Shown: positions 21,657 through 30,613, numbered from the stretch's first letter. The stretch is DNA of 64,000 nucleotides from Pirellulaceae bacterium (GCA_019636385.1 JAHBXT010000002.1:248001-312000), one strand, 5' to 3'. The notes: generated by a model from the letters alone, not told the origin. Program-made: numbers and translations.

Positions 21657-21871
21657 TTGCTACAATCTCCTTAATTGTTTGCGATATCCGACAACCTGGG
21701 GCAACCCATGCGCAATTGCGCATCGGCTCCCGGCCACCCGAAGGTGTTCACCCTTAAAGAAGAAATTACTGAACCTACGTTCACCATCGTGGTTAGTCGT
21801 GGGGCTTCTCTGCTAGGGCTCTCCGCCCGCATCAAGACTCCTCTGACTAAGATGTCGGACACGGGTGACCA
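21657..21871 (-). other. Structured 5' leader of nrdJ
   Basis: If transcription starts just downstream of the -10 near 21880, the mRNA leader is about 215 bases. It contains a CACC-UUCG-GGTG tetraloop hairpin (21735-21746), a perfect 16-bp palindrome ATGCGCAATTGCGCAT (21708-21723) and a 7-bp long-range pairing TCCGACA/TGTCGGA (21853-21859 with 21687-21693) that would enclose everything between. The canonical cobalamin-riboswitch boxes were not found. Its function is unknown; cis-regulation of nrdJ is inferred. Confidence 0.45.
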
Positions 21872-21884
21872 CTATCTATAGTAT
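21869..21884. promoter_or_regulatory. NrdR box 1
   Basis: The 16-mer CCACTATCTATAGTAT matches the NrdR consensus (acaCwAtATaTwGtgt) at nearly all core positions. It overlaps the probable -10 of the nrdJ promoter (TACTAT or TATACT on the minus strand). NrdR is the ATP/dATP-sensing repressor of ribonucleotide reductase genes. Confidence 0.8.
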
Positions 21885-21905
21885 ATCCAGTGGCGACGTG
21901 TACAA
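21878..21905 (-). promoter_or_regulatory. Probable nrdJ promoter
   Basis: On the minus strand, TTGTAC (21900-21905) and TACTAT (21878-21883) are separated by 16 bases. The -35 falls inside NrdR box 2 and the -10 inside box 1, so NrdR binding would exclude RNA polymerase. TATACT two bases upstream is an alternative -10. Confidence 0.55.
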
Positions 21906-21915
21906 CATATAGCAC
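21900..21915. promoter_or_regulatory. NrdR box 2
   Basis: The 16-mer GTACAACATATAGCAC (minus strand GTGCTATATGTTGTAC) matches the NrdR core CTATATaTTGT with one change. Its centre lies 31 bp from that of box 1, three helical turns, the arrangement expected for cooperative NrdR binding. Confidence 0.8.
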
Positions 21916-22328
21916 TTCCGCAAGAGTCTATCGTTTCTTCTGGGCCTGTCAAATTTTGTTCTCCGGTAGTTCGTAAATGGCTATCCAGCGAGCACTTCCA
22001 GCAAAATCCCAACAGGTGCGACCGGATCGAACCGCAGTCGATTTGCCGTCGTAACTATCATCTGCCACACGGTTTGTGAATTTTCCATTAACTGTCTTCA
22101 GACGCCACAAATTCGCGCGTCGGTAAAAAATTTTTTTGCTTGCAAAACGACTCGCTGTCAATTCGGGTTGTGTGCGCTGTCTGGGGTAGGGTGGATGCGC
22201 TGGCCACGGCTGTGCCGCTAAATTTCTACAATTCGCGCGCGGCAATTGGAGTGTTGCCAATCGCGGTGGCTTACACTACTTCACTTTACGCCGTGACCAA
22301 CAAACTCCTAGACCTCACAGGTGCATCC
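21916..22328. other. Divergent intergenic region upstream of nrdJ and the epimerase-like gene
   Basis: No credible gene start lies here; the open frame of the downstream gene runs back to 22140, but that part looks non-coding. An A-run next to a T-run (about 22125-22138) is the only notable composition feature. Confidence 0.45.
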
Positions 22329-23276
22329 TTGACCATCCCTACAGCGCTCTCGCATCCGCTCTCTACCGCGCAACCCAAGATTAGTGCATTCCCCAAGTGT
22401 TACTTAGAAGAAATCTCCAAACAGCGCATGTCGTTGTTTGCATGGATTGAAATGGCCAAGCAATTGGACTGCGATGGCCTGGAGATGTATGAAGGCTTCT
22501 TCACCAACCTCGATCAGAGCTATCTGCTCGAGGTCCGCGCCGCTATCGAGCAGGCCGGTTTTGCCATGCCCATGCTGTGTTGCTCCCCGGATTTCACGCA
22601 TCCGGAAGCCCAGCGTCGCAGCCATGCGATTGAGTATCAGCAGAAGATGATCCGCGTCGCATACACTCTTGGCGGACCGGGCACTGTGTGTCGTGTGCTG
22701 AGCGGACAGCGCTGGCCGCAAGTTACTCGCCAGCAGGGCTTGGAATATGCCAGTCAAGGAATCTTGGCCTGTATCCCACTGGCACAAGAGTTGGATGTGG
22801 TGCTGGGGATCGAGAATCACTACAAGGATGGTTTTTGGCTGTATCCTGAATTCGCACAGAAGCAGGACGTCTTTCTGGACCTGCTGGCTCTTATACCAGC
22901 CTCGAAGCATTTCGGGGTCCAGTATGATCCCAGCAACGCCGTAGTCGCCGGAGATGATCCAGTTCAGCTTCTGCGCCACGTTGCACCGCGCGTCGTGAGC
23001 ATGCACGCCAGCGACCGGTATTTGGCACCAGGCGCGACACTTGAAGATCTGAAAACCGCCGATGGTGCTGCGGGCTATGCTGCGATTTTGCACCATGGCG
23101 TAACCGGGCGTGGGCTAAACGATTATGATGCCATCTTCACTATCCTGCGGGATGCCGGTTACTGCGGTTGGATAAGCATCGAAGATGGCATGAATGGGAT
23201 GGATGAGATGGCCGAGTCGCTAAAATTTTTACGAGATTCGGTTGCCAAGTATTGGTCCAAGGCAGGTCAGGCCTAA
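22329..23276 (+). CDS. Sugar phosphate isomerase/epimerase-like TIM-barrel protein
   Basis: About 315 residues of the xylose-isomerase-like TIM-barrel family. Expected metal ligands are the Glu in GIENHYKDG, Asp in QYDPSNAV, His in SMHASDR and Glu in GWISIEDG. Conservation begins at KISAFPKCYL, so the true start must lie before about 22375. TTG at 22329 gives a leader of about 17 residues typical of relatives; GTG at 22293 is an alternative and neither has a strong ribosome site. Relatives isomerise or epimerise keto-sugars such as tagatose or psicose; the substrate here is unknown. Confidence 0.82.
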   Translation: MTIPTALSHPLSTAQPKISAFPKCYLEEISKQRMSLFAWIEMAKQLDCDGLEMYEGFFTNLDQSYLLEVRAAIEQAGFAMPMLCCSPDFTHPEAQRRSHAIEYQQKMIRVAYTLGGPGTVCRVLSGQRWPQVTRQQGLEYASQGILACIPLAQELDVVLGIENHYKDGFWLYPEFAQKQDVFLDLLALIPASKHFGVQYDPSNAVVAGDDPVQLLRHVAPRVVSMHASDRYLAPGATLEDLKTADGAAGYAAILHHGVTGRGLNDYDAIFTILRDAGYCGWISIEDGMNGMDEMAESLKFLRDSVAKYWSKAGQA

Positions 23277-23299
23277 ACAGTACATTACGATCGCAACCG

Positions 23300-23339
23300 T
23301 TCACGCGCTGGGGCAGGTGGGACAACCGCGAGCGGTGAA
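23300..23339. repeat. Imperfect inverted repeat with GCGAGCGGTGAAG core
   Basis: TTCACGCGCT and AGCGGTGAA pair with one bulge, around a 21-base loop that begins the ACCGCGAGCGGT segment. It lies 24 bases after the epimerase-like gene. The GCGAGCGGTGA(A/G)G segment is shared with the repeat at 18540. Confidence 0.4.
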
Positions 23340-23489
23340 GACCATTCGGTAAATCTTGATGTATGCCTACCGTGACCAGATCGCTCATAAGCACCAGTTG
23401 CGACCCCGCGCCGGCCCACCACTTACACGAACACTATTTGGCTTGATCGGCTATCAACAAAACTCACTTAATGCGGAGGAACATTCAGC

Positions 23490-26400
23490 ATGAAACTCAA
23501 ACGTTCATTAATCGGCGCGGTGCTGGCGGTAGTGGCGGTAGGCGTGCCGCTGCAAGCCCAGCCCACGAAGCGAGTCGTCTTTCTGGCCGGGCGACCAAGT
23601 CACGGCTATGGTTCTCACGAGCACTTGGCTGGTTGTCGCCTGCTGGCTGATGCGATCCAGCGCAGTACCAAAGGGCAGGTTGTATGTGACGTATACGGCA
23701 ACGGTTGGCCGGAGGACGACAGCGTGCTAGACGGAGCAGATGCCATCGTCATGTATTGCGATGGTGGTGGCGGACATCCGGCACTGCGTCATTTGCCGAG
23801 GCTGGGAGAGTTGATGAAGCGCGGCGTTGGCTTCACCTGCCTGCACTATGCCGTCGAGGTGCCCAAGGAGCATGGGGGTAGCGAGTTTTTAGAATGGCTG
23901 GGAGGCTATTTCGAAACGCATTGGTCGGTCAATCCGCACTGGGTAGCCGAGTATACGCAATTGCCCGAGCACCCGGTGACACGCGGCGTCAATCCATTCA
24001 AGGCGAACGACGAATGGTATTTTCACATGCGGTTTCGTCCCGAACTGGCCGGAGTAACGCCGATCCTGAGTGCCGTGGCGCCCGACCATACGATGCTGCG
24101 CCCGGATGGTCCACATAGCGGCAATCCCGAGGTGCGCAAGGAGGTTGCTCAGAAGGTTCCTCAGCACACGGCCTGGGTATTTGAGCGGCCGGACGGCGGA
24201 CGTTCGTTTGGTTTTACCGGCGGACACTTTCATTGGAATTGGGGCCGCGAGGAGATTCTGCGGCTGGTTTGCAACGCCATACTTTGGACGACCCAGGCCG
24301 AAGTTCCTAAAGATGGATTGCCGGTCCTGCGTCCGAGCGTTGAAACTCTCGAGCAGGGACAGGACGAGCAGATTCCCAAGGATCATGAGCGCGAGAAACT
24401 GTTGAAAGAATTTCAGCTCCTGTCGCGACCCAAAGACTCGGATCAATCCAGAGTGAGCGACCAGAAACGACCAGGCACCAATCAACAAGCAGCTACGGAT
24501 GGCTCAAGCATAGATTCACTGCACGACCCCAATCAAGCGGTTGGTCGACTGCGGGTCGCTTCAGGCCTACAGGTCACGTTGGCCGCTTCGGAGCCCATGC
24601 TGCAGTCATTGACCAATTTGGACGTTGATCATCGGGGGCGTGTGTGGGTGTGTGAGGTGGTCAATTATCGCGGGCATCTGGGCAAGCGGCCCGCCGGCGA
24701 CCGTATTCTCATCTTGGAAGATGAGGACGCCGATGGCGTGATGGATACATGTAAAGTGTTCTACCAGGGCACCGATATCGACTCGGCCATGGGCATCTGC
24801 GTGTTGGGCAATCGTGTTATCGTATCGGCGTCGCCTAATGTATGGAGCTTTGTCGATGAAGATGGCGATGATGTGCCCGACAGAAAAGATTTGCTGTTTA
24901 GCAAGACAGGACAACCGCAGCACGATCACTCCGCGCATAGTTTCATTTTTGGTCCTGACGGCAAGCTGTACTGGAATTTCGGCAATACGGGCCAGGCCGT
25001 GCATGATGCGCAAGGTCAGCCCGTGGTGGATATGGCTGGTAACCAGGTGATCGACAACGGCCAGCCCTATTACGGCGGTATGGTGTTTCGCTGCAATTTA
25101 GATGGTAGTGAGTTCGAAACCCTGGCTCACAATTTTCGCAACAATTACGAAATTGCTATCGACTCGTTTGGTACTCTGTGGCAGACCGACAATGATGACG
25201 ATGGCAATAAAGCCGCGCGCGTTAATTATGTGATGGAGTATGGCAACTACGGATATCGCGATGAATTGACTGGGGCGGGATGGCAAGCGATGCGCGTCAA
25301 CATGGAAGGCACGATTCCTGAACAGCACTGGCATCTGAATGATCCAGGCGTCGTGCCCACCATGTTGATTACTGGGTCCGGATCGCCTTCGGCGGCGACT
25401 ATTTACGAAGGAGACCTGTTGCCCGCCACCTTTCGCAATCAACTGATTCACTGCGAACCAGGCCATCACGTGGTACGCGCGTATCCAACCACAATCCTCG
25501 GAGCCGGATATGCTGCCTCGATCGAGAATTTGTTGAAAGCCACCAGCGACCAGTGGTTTCGCCCCGTGGATGTGTGTGCGGCTCCGGACGGTAGTCTGCT
25601 GGTCACCGATTGGTATGACCCTGGAGTGGGCGGTCATCAGATGGGCGACCTGGATCGAGGTCGCCTTTTTCGCATCGCTCCTCCCGATAGCAAGTATCAC
25701 ATTCCCAAACTCGACGTATCGACCCCGGTACGAGCCGTCTCGGCATTGGCCAGTCCGAACGCTTCCGTGCGGTATTTGGCCTGGCAAGCCATTGAGCATT
25801 TTGGCAAGTCGGCTCAAGCCGCACTGGAGCAAATGGCTACCGACCAGAATCCGCGATTTCGCGCTCGAGCTTATTGGGCTCTGGGTAAGCTGCCTGGACA
25901 TGGTAAAGCGGTCGTGGCCTCAGCACTGTCGGACCCGGATGCCGACGTGCGTTGCATGGCGATTCGCCTAGCCAGACAGTTGAGGCTTGCGCCCAGCGAG
26001 TACAGTTTTAAAGTCGTGAGTGATGCCTCGGCCGCAGTTCGACGCGAGTTGGCTATAGCGCTCAGGCTGGATACATCACCGGAGATGCCGCAAACCTGGG
26101 CCACGCTGGCCTGTAGCTACGCCGGACAAGACCGCTGGTACTTGGAAGCGCTGGGGATTGGTGCACATCTGCGCTGGGACGAATGTTTTGATGCGTATGT
26201 TGCTCGCAGTGCATCGATGGGGGCAGAGGCTCATGCAGATATTGTCTGGCGATCCCGCTCAGATAGAACGGCTTCTCACCTGATTGCAACGCTCTGCGGT
26301 CAGGATCTCGCAGTCGCACAATCCGCCCAACTTTTGCGCGGGCTTGAGTTTCAATCCGCAGCTACCAGACAGCACGTAGTCGACGGTGCACTTGAGTATT

Positions 26401-27482
26401 TGAGTACGCTGACGGTTGCCAGTGAAACGCAACAGTCACTGATCATCCAGTTGCTGATGCGAGCCCCGGATGGACAACAGCGCTCCACTATGAAGGGGCT
26501 TCAGGAGCACGTGGTCAGCTATTTTCCAAAAGCATCGCGCCAGCAACAATTTGAGATACTGGAGAAGCTGAGTATCCCCGACGCTGAACAAAAATGGATC
26601 GAGTTAATAAGGGGCGCGACTTTAGATGCGATTGCAGCGCGAGCAGCAGAGCGCTTCTTCGACAGCGTTTCGTTCGAGAAGTGGTCTGAGCAGTTTACAA
26701 CCACAGACCAGACGTATGCCATCAAAATGGCAGAGGCGCTAGCAGCCTCAAACCCGCGCTCGGCCCGCCCGGTACTGCTGGAGATTTTGAGAACCGATGC
26801 CATTGCTGCACCGATAAAGGTGATCGCCGCCAAGGGCCTGACACGCACGCCGCGCGGAGCCGAGCAATTACTGGAGATGGCAGAGGCAAACACTCTGATT
26901 GCCGAAGCACGATTGATAGTCGGATCACTGCTGCGTGAACATGCCAGCGAGGCAATTCGACAGCGAGCCACCGAACTGTTCCCGCCGCTGAAATCCAAGG
27001 CCGCAGAGCCATTACCGCCGCTTGCCGCCCTAGTACAAAAGAGCGGAGATGCCGAGCGCGGCGCCGAGGTGTACCGTGGGGTAGCTACCTGTGCGAAATG
27101 TCATCCGCTGCAGGGTGATGGCAAGCAAATTGGCCCCGACCTAAGCGAAATTGGTGACAAACTTGCCAAGGAGGCGCTGTACGTGGCCATTCTAGACCCA
27201 TCTGCCGGTTTGAGCCACAATTTTGAAACGTATGCGGCAGTCACTGCTGATGGACAGCTCATTACAGGACTATTAGTTAGTCAGACCCAGCAGCATATAG
27301 TGTTGCGCGATGCCGAGGGGCTGGATCACAACCTGAATCAGTCCGACTTAGAGAGCTTTGCCAAACAGTCCGTGTCGCTGATGCCGAGTAACTTGGTCGA
27401 AGCGCTGACTGTCGGCCAGCTAGTGGATCTTGTGGAGTACTTGCAAAGCCTGAAGAAATTTGGGGCGGACAACAGTCAGTAA
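23490..27482 (+). CDS. ThuA / membrane-bound dehydrogenase / HEAT / cytochrome c fusion
   Basis: 1330 residues with an N-terminal signal peptide ending near VPLQAQ. Residues about 25-275 form a ThuA-like domain (trehalose-utilisation/glutamine-amidotransferase fold; VVFLAGRPSHGYGSHEH, FTGGHFHWNWG). Residues about 355-740 match the planctomycete putative membrane-bound dehydrogenase propeller (GLQVTLAASEPMLQSLTNLDVDHRG onward). A region of HEAT-like helical repeats spans about 750-1190. The C-terminal heme-binding domain starts at ATCAKCHPLQGDGKQIGPDLS. The protein is exported; the domain set suggests oxidation of a sugar-like substrate with electron transfer through heme, an inference. A strong GGAGGA site precedes the ATG. 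Confidence 0.9.
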   Translation: MKLKRSLIGAVLAVVAVGVPLQAQPTKRVVFLAGRPSHGYGSHEHLAGCRLLADAIQRSTKGQVVCDVYGNGWPEDDSVLDGADAIVMYCDGGGGHPALRHLPRLGELMKRGVGFTCLHYAVEVPKEHGGSEFLEWLGGYFETHWSVNPHWVAEYTQLPEHPVTRGVNPFKANDEWYFHMRFRPELAGVTPILSAVAPDHTMLRPDGPHSGNPEVRKEVAQKVPQHTAWVFERPDGGRSFGFTGGHFHWNWGREEILRLVCNAILWTTQAEVPKDGLPVLRPSVETLEQGQDEQIPKDHEREKLLKEFQLLSRPKDSDQSRVSDQKRPGTNQQAATDGSSIDSLHDPNQAVGRLRVASGLQVTLAASEPMLQSLTNLDVDHRGRVWVCEVVNYRGHLGKRPAGDRILILEDEDADGVMDTCKVFYQGTDIDSAMGICVLGNRVIVSASPNVWSFVDEDGDDVPDRKDLLFSKTGQPQHDHSAHSFIFGPDGKLYWNFGNTGQAVHDAQGQPVVDMAGNQVIDNGQPYYGGMVFRCNLDGSEFETLAHNFRNNYEIAIDSFGTLWQTDNDDDGNKAARVNYVMEYGNYGYRDELTGAGWQAMRVNMEGTIPEQHWHLNDPGVVPTMLITGSGSPSAATIYEGDLLPATFRNQLIHCEPGHHVVRAYPTTILGAGYAASIENLLKATSDQWFRPVDVCAAPDGSLLVTDWYDPGVGGHQMGDLDRGRLFRIAPPDSKYHIPKLDVSTPVRAVSALASPNASVRYLAWQAIEHFGKSAQAALEQMATDQNPRFRARAYWALGKLPGHGKAVVASALSDPDADVRCMAIRLARQLRLAPSEYSFKVVSDASAAVRRELAIALRLDTSPEMPQTWATLACSYAGQDRWYLEALGIGAHLRWDECFDAYVARSASMGAEAHADIVWRSRSDRTASHLIATLCGQDLAVAQSAQLLRGLEFQSAATRQHVVDGALEYLSTLTVASETQQSLIIQLLMRAPDGQQRSTMKGLQEHVVSYFPKASRQQQFEILEKLSIPDAEQKWIELIRGATLDAIAARAAERFFDSVSFEKWSEQFTTTDQTYAIKMAEALAASNPRSARPVLLEILRTDAIAAPIKVIAAKGLTRTPRGAEQLLEMAEANTLIAEARLIVGSLLREHASEAIRQRATELFPPLKSKAAEPLPPLAALVQKSGDAERGAEVYRGVATCAKCHPLQGDGKQIGPDLSEIGDKLAKEALYVAILDPSAGLSHNFETYAAVTADGQLITGLLVSQTQQHIVLRDAEGLDHNLNQSDLESFAKQSVSLMPSNLVEALTVGQLVDLVEYLQSLKKFGADNSQ

Positions 27483-27495
27483 CTTGGTGTGATGG

Positions 27496-27882
27496 TTACC
27501 ACAGCCATGCGCGGGTGGGGCCGGTGTTGAACATGGCTGCACGCGACGGCGTGTAATAATACTGCTCGCCAAAGGACATATAGCTGGCGTTCACCGCAGG
27601 ACGTGCGGGGTTGTAACCGATCCACTGATACCATTCTGTACGGTACATTCGCTGCTCAGCTTCGTAGCGAGCGCGTTGTTGGGAAATTGTCAGTGGCTTG
27701 AACGGAACGTAGTAGCCCGATGCGTGCGATAAGGAAGTTGCTGTGGGTCGCGACAAGGGCGCCTCTGCCGGCAGAGTCTCCTGGACTTCCTGGGCATTTA
27801 CGCTCGCGGCTAGTGCAACCAAGATTCCCAAGCAGGCGACTCGAAAACCATACAATCTGGTGGGTGCAGGACGTAAATTCAT
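27496..27882 (-). CDS. Small exported hypothetical protein
   Basis: 128 residues with a clear signal peptide (RVACLGILVALAASVNAQ). The mature part holds RYEAEQRMYRTEWYQWIGYNPARPAVNASYM, a Tyr/Trp/Arg-rich core of the kind found in small secreted planctomycete proteins of unknown function. It converges with the ThuA fusion gene, with a 13-base gap. Confidence 0.7.
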   Translation of the reverse strand: MNLRPAPTRLYGFRVACLGILVALAASVNAQEVQETLPAEAPLSRPTATSLSHASGYYVPFKPLTISQQRARYEAEQRMYRTEWYQWIGYNPARPAVNASYMSFGEQYYYTPSRAAMFNTGPTRAWLW

Positions 27883-28303
27883 CTTGAAGTTCTCAACTGG
27901 TCGGTTTGATTGCCGAAGCGCTACGTCTCACCATCGAAGGGGCCTACCCAGCCAGCATGCCGATTTCCAATGCGCGTGTCGACGATGGTTGGCTTACAGT
28001 CATTCGAAATCAATAGCCTTCCAACTGTTGTGCAAACCCGCTAGATTGACCGATTGCCGATGTCCATCGCCTCGTTGGGGCGATCAATTGGCTGGTGTGC
28101 GTTGCAGAGTTACTGCGCTTTGTACCGTCGGTAGCGATAACGCTCAAGGAACCGCCCGCCCATCGAATCGCAGGAGCTTGGCGTAGCAGCGTGCATCTTG
28201 GCAGCCGCCCGGCCCGCCCATGAAGAAACTCGGGCGTGATGACTGGTACCTAGTAACGTCGCCGGTACGTGTGGTAAGTTAGTTGGGCAAAGGAGGCACC
28301 TAC
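27883..28303. other. Divergent intergenic stretch
   Basis: This region separates the small exported protein gene from upp. A 36-codon TTG-initiated frame at 27906-28016 reads smoothly but has no ribosome site and no recognisable family. No promoter could be assigned confidently. Confidence 0.5.
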
Positions 28304-28930
28304 ATGGGCCAGTTAGTCGAATTGAAGCACCCGTTGGCTGCGCACCACGTTTCCGTGATGCGCGACGTCTCGACGCCTGCCTGGCTGTTTCGCCAGCAGG
28401 TGCATCGCGCCGCGGCACTGCTGGCCTTTGCTGCCACCGAAGATCTGCCACTCCGACCGCGCACCGTCGTCACGCCACTGGCCACGACAACTGGCCAGCA
28501 ACTCGCATCGCGGATTGCCTTGGTCCCCATCTTGCGTGCCGGTCTGGGGCTGGTTGAACCGTTGCAGTCGTTGCTGCCAGAGGCTGAGGTTTGGCATCTG
28601 GGGATGTATCGTGATGAAGCCACGGCGCGACCGGTCGAGTACTATTGCCGATTGCCGGATGGCGATCCCTGCGACGTTGGATTCGTTTTAGATCCTATGT
28701 TGGCCACCGGTGGTAGCTTGGTTTCGGCCATCGAAGCGCTGCAACGCTGGGGCTGCCCCGATATTCGCGTGCTGAGCGTTATTGCCTCGCAGCCCGGCGT
28801 CGATCGCTTGCAACGCGAGTTCCCGAATCTCAAATTGTACGTGTGCGCAGTCGACCCTGAACTGGACAATAACAACTTCATCATACCCGGTCTGGGCGAC
28901 GCCGGTGATCGAATTTTTAATACACGCTAG
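28304..28930 (+). CDS. upp: Uracil phosphoribosyltransferase
   Basis: 208 residues, exactly the usual length. It converts uracil and PRPP to UMP in pyrimidine salvage. Family motifs: PILRAGLGLVEPLQSLLP, the flexible loop region (HLGMYRDEATARPVEYYC), the PRPP loop VLDPMLATGGSLVSAIEAL and the C-terminal GLGDAGDRIFNT. An AAAGGAGG site 7 bases before the ATG fixes the start. Its next neighbour, the HPS-like gene, is convergent, so upp is probably transcribed alone. Confidence 0.97.
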   Translation: MGQLVELKHPLAAHHVSVMRDVSTPAWLFRQQVHRAAALLAFAATEDLPLRPRTVVTPLATTTGQQLASRIALVPILRAGLGLVEPLQSLLPEAEVWHLGMYRDEATARPVEYYCRLPDGDPCDVGFVLDPMLATGGSLVSAIEALQRWGCPDIRVLSVIASQPGVDRLQREFPNLKLYVCAVDPELDNNNFIIPGLGDAGDRIFNTR

Positions 28931-28951
28931 TTAGCCTTGTAGCTGTGTTCC

Positions 28952-28989
28952 CCAGAACGTGGCCTGTTCGGCCTACCTCCACATTCTGG
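28952..28989. terminator. Probable bidirectional terminator hairpin
   Basis: CCAGAACGTGG and CCACATTCTGG form an 11-bp stem with one mismatch around a 16-base loop. It lies between the convergent upp and hexulose-phosphate-synthase-like genes. There is no T-run, so termination may be factor-assisted. Confidence 0.45.
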
Positions 28990-29033
28990 AGGGCGTAGCT
29001 ACTTGATTCGCAGACGGGGGGATGCTCATTACC

Positions 29034-29750
29034 TTATGGACTGTACGGGCGAGTGACGGGAACATCGCCGTAGGCGTGGACAGCATCGCAGATTTGTCGC
29101 AGTACGGTCTCCAGATTGCCGCCAGCTCGCTCGAAGCGGTCGGGGTTGATGGCTAGCGGTGCCCCGATAACAACCAATGGTGCACCAAAGCTGGGCGACT
29201 GAATGGCCTGATCGATCGACATCCCGCCGACCGCCTGCACAGGAATATCGACGGCTTGAACGACTTGGCGAAGTTGATCGAGCGGTGTGGGGGCGATATC
29301 TCCACGGGCAGCGATGCCGCGCCGCTCGTCGTAGCCGATGTGATGAATGATGAAGTCGCAGCCCAAATCTTGTAATTGCCGAGCACCGGCGACCATGTCG
29401 GGGCAGCCCAAGTTGTCACCCATTACTCCAATTCCGTAGTCCCTGCCCGCTTGGCAGACGACCTTGACTGTTTCTTCATGGGCGCGAGCCATCACCACGA
29501 CAAAATTGGCACCGGCCTTGGCCATCATTTCGGCCTCCAAGTAGCCACCGTCCATCGTTTTCAAATCGGCCACGATGGGAGTCTCGGGAAATCTCGCTCG
29601 CAGCTCGCGAACGCAGCGTAGGCCCTCGGCCAAGATCAGCGGCGTGCCCGCTTCCAGCCAGTCGATACCGGCGCGGACCGCCAACTCGGCGGTCTCAACG
29701 GCTTCTTCGATCGTGGTAACGTCCAAGGATATCTGCACAACAGGTTTCAT
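29034..29750 (-). CDS. 3-hexulose-6-phosphate synthase-like (OMP decarboxylase superfamily)
   Basis: 238 residues. The LDVTTIEEA start and the DLKTMDGGYLEAEMM motif (Asp-Lys-Asp catalytic array) are those of hexulose-6-phosphate synthase / 3-keto-gulonate-phosphate decarboxylase. HPS condenses formaldehyde with ribulose 5-phosphate in the ribulose monophosphate cycle. The partner isomerase (PHI, a SIS-domain protein) is not beside it. HPS, ketogulonate decarboxylase or another aldolase activity therefore remain possible. Confidence 0.8.
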   Translation of the reverse strand: MKPVVQISLDVTTIEEAVETAELAVRAGIDWLEAGTPLILAEGLRCVRELRARFPETPIVADLKTMDGGYLEAEMMAKAGANFVVVMARAHEETVKVVCQAGRDYGIGVMGDNLGCPDMVAGARQLQDLGCDFIIHHIGYDERRGIAARGDIAPTPLDQLRQVVQAVDIPVQAVGGMSIDQAIQSPSFGAPLVVIGAPLAINPDRFERAGGNLETVLRQICDAVHAYGDVPVTRPYSP

Positions 29751-29830
29751 AGGTCACTCGCAAAGGGAGGAAACTGGCTAGGCCCGCAAGGGGCCGGGAT
29801 CGACTTAAAAAAAGCGCTTCGGGCTGTTGT

Positions 29831-30613
29831 CTAACCGGCCATACACTCTAACATCTGTCCGTGAAGTGTGGGGCTGGCAGCGGCTACCAACAGTGGATTC
29901 CACAGATCGAAAGCATCGCCACGGAGATGCGAAAAAATTACCCCTGCTCGCTGGGCAATCAAATACCCGGCGGCGACATCCCAACACTTGACCGACGATG
30001 CCCAATAGGCATCCAAACTGCCTTCGGCCAAATAGCACAAATTCAGTGCGGCAGAACCCAGCCGTCGCAGCGACTGACAGCGTTCAAGCACACGCAAGAA
30101 CTGTTCGACGGTCGGGTCGTCACGACGAACTGCCGGAGGAAAGCTACAGCAGACCAGGGCAGACGACAAATCTAGGCATGCGCTGGCCCGAATCGGCTTG
30201 CCGTCGCGCATGGCAGGCCCGTCATGAGTGGCGGTGTACAGGCTGTTACTCAGTGGATCGTATACGACGCCCAGCCTTACCTGGCCAGCCACGACCAGGG
30301 CAATTGATACGGAAAAACCGGCTAGCTGATGCACAAAATTGACGGTGCCATCCAGGGGATCAACAACCCACACCGGCTTGTTGCTGTCCAGTGCCGCTTG
30401 TTGCTCCTCGGCAGACGACTCTTCGCCTAAGAAAGCGTATTGCGGAAATCGTCCGGCTAGAAGACGCATAATCACCTGTTGCGAGGCTACATCGGCGTCG
30501 GTAACTAGATCAGCTTGAGCCTTTTCACGTACCGAGACCTTGCCCAAATGTTCCAAGAGAATGCGTCCTGCACCACGAGCGGCATCGCATGCAGCGGCTA
30601 ATGGGTCTTGCAC
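29831..30613 (-). CDS. Inositol-monophosphatase-family phosphatase
   Basis: About 260 residues. The Mg-binding motifs are clear: GEESS, VDPLDGTVNFVHQ and, near the end, WDVAAGYLIAQRAG. Family members hydrolyse inositol phosphates, histidinol phosphate, PAP or fructose bisphosphate; IMPase/SuhB-type is most likely. The open frame reaches a TTG at 30676 overlapping the next gene, but a GTG at 30613 preceded by GGACGGAAC gives the standard N-terminus (QDPLAAACDAARGAG) and removes the overlap. It follows the aldo/keto reductase gene by 34 bases on the same strand. Confidence 0.9.
   Translation of the reverse strand: MQDPLAAACDAARGAGRILLEHLGKVSVREKAQADLVTDADVASQQVIMRLLAGRFPQYAFLGEESSAEEQQAALDSNKPVWVVDPLDGTVNFVHQLAGFSVSIALVVAGQVRLGVVYDPLSNSLYTATHDGPAMRDGKPIRASACLDLSSALVCCSFPPAVRRDDPTVEQFLRVLERCQSLRRLGSAALNLCYLAEGSLDAYWASSVKCWDVAAGYLIAQRAGVIFSHLRGDAFDLWNPLLVAAASPTLHGQMLECMAG

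Noticed and set aside
21657..21871. Classical cobalamin riboswitch upstream of nrdJ
   Set aside because: A GCCACTG-like string occurs further upstream within the promoter, but the conserved B12 box and its surrounding core were not found, and that string is not within the expected transcript.
22140..22328. N-terminal extension of the epimerase-like protein
   Set aside because: The open frame is longer, but the first 60 or so codons show no family similarity; conservation begins near KISAFPKCYL.
27906..28016. 36-codon TTG-initiated frame between the small exported protein and upp
   Set aside because: The peptide reads smoothly, but the start is weak, there is no ribosome site and it is too short to judge without conservation data.
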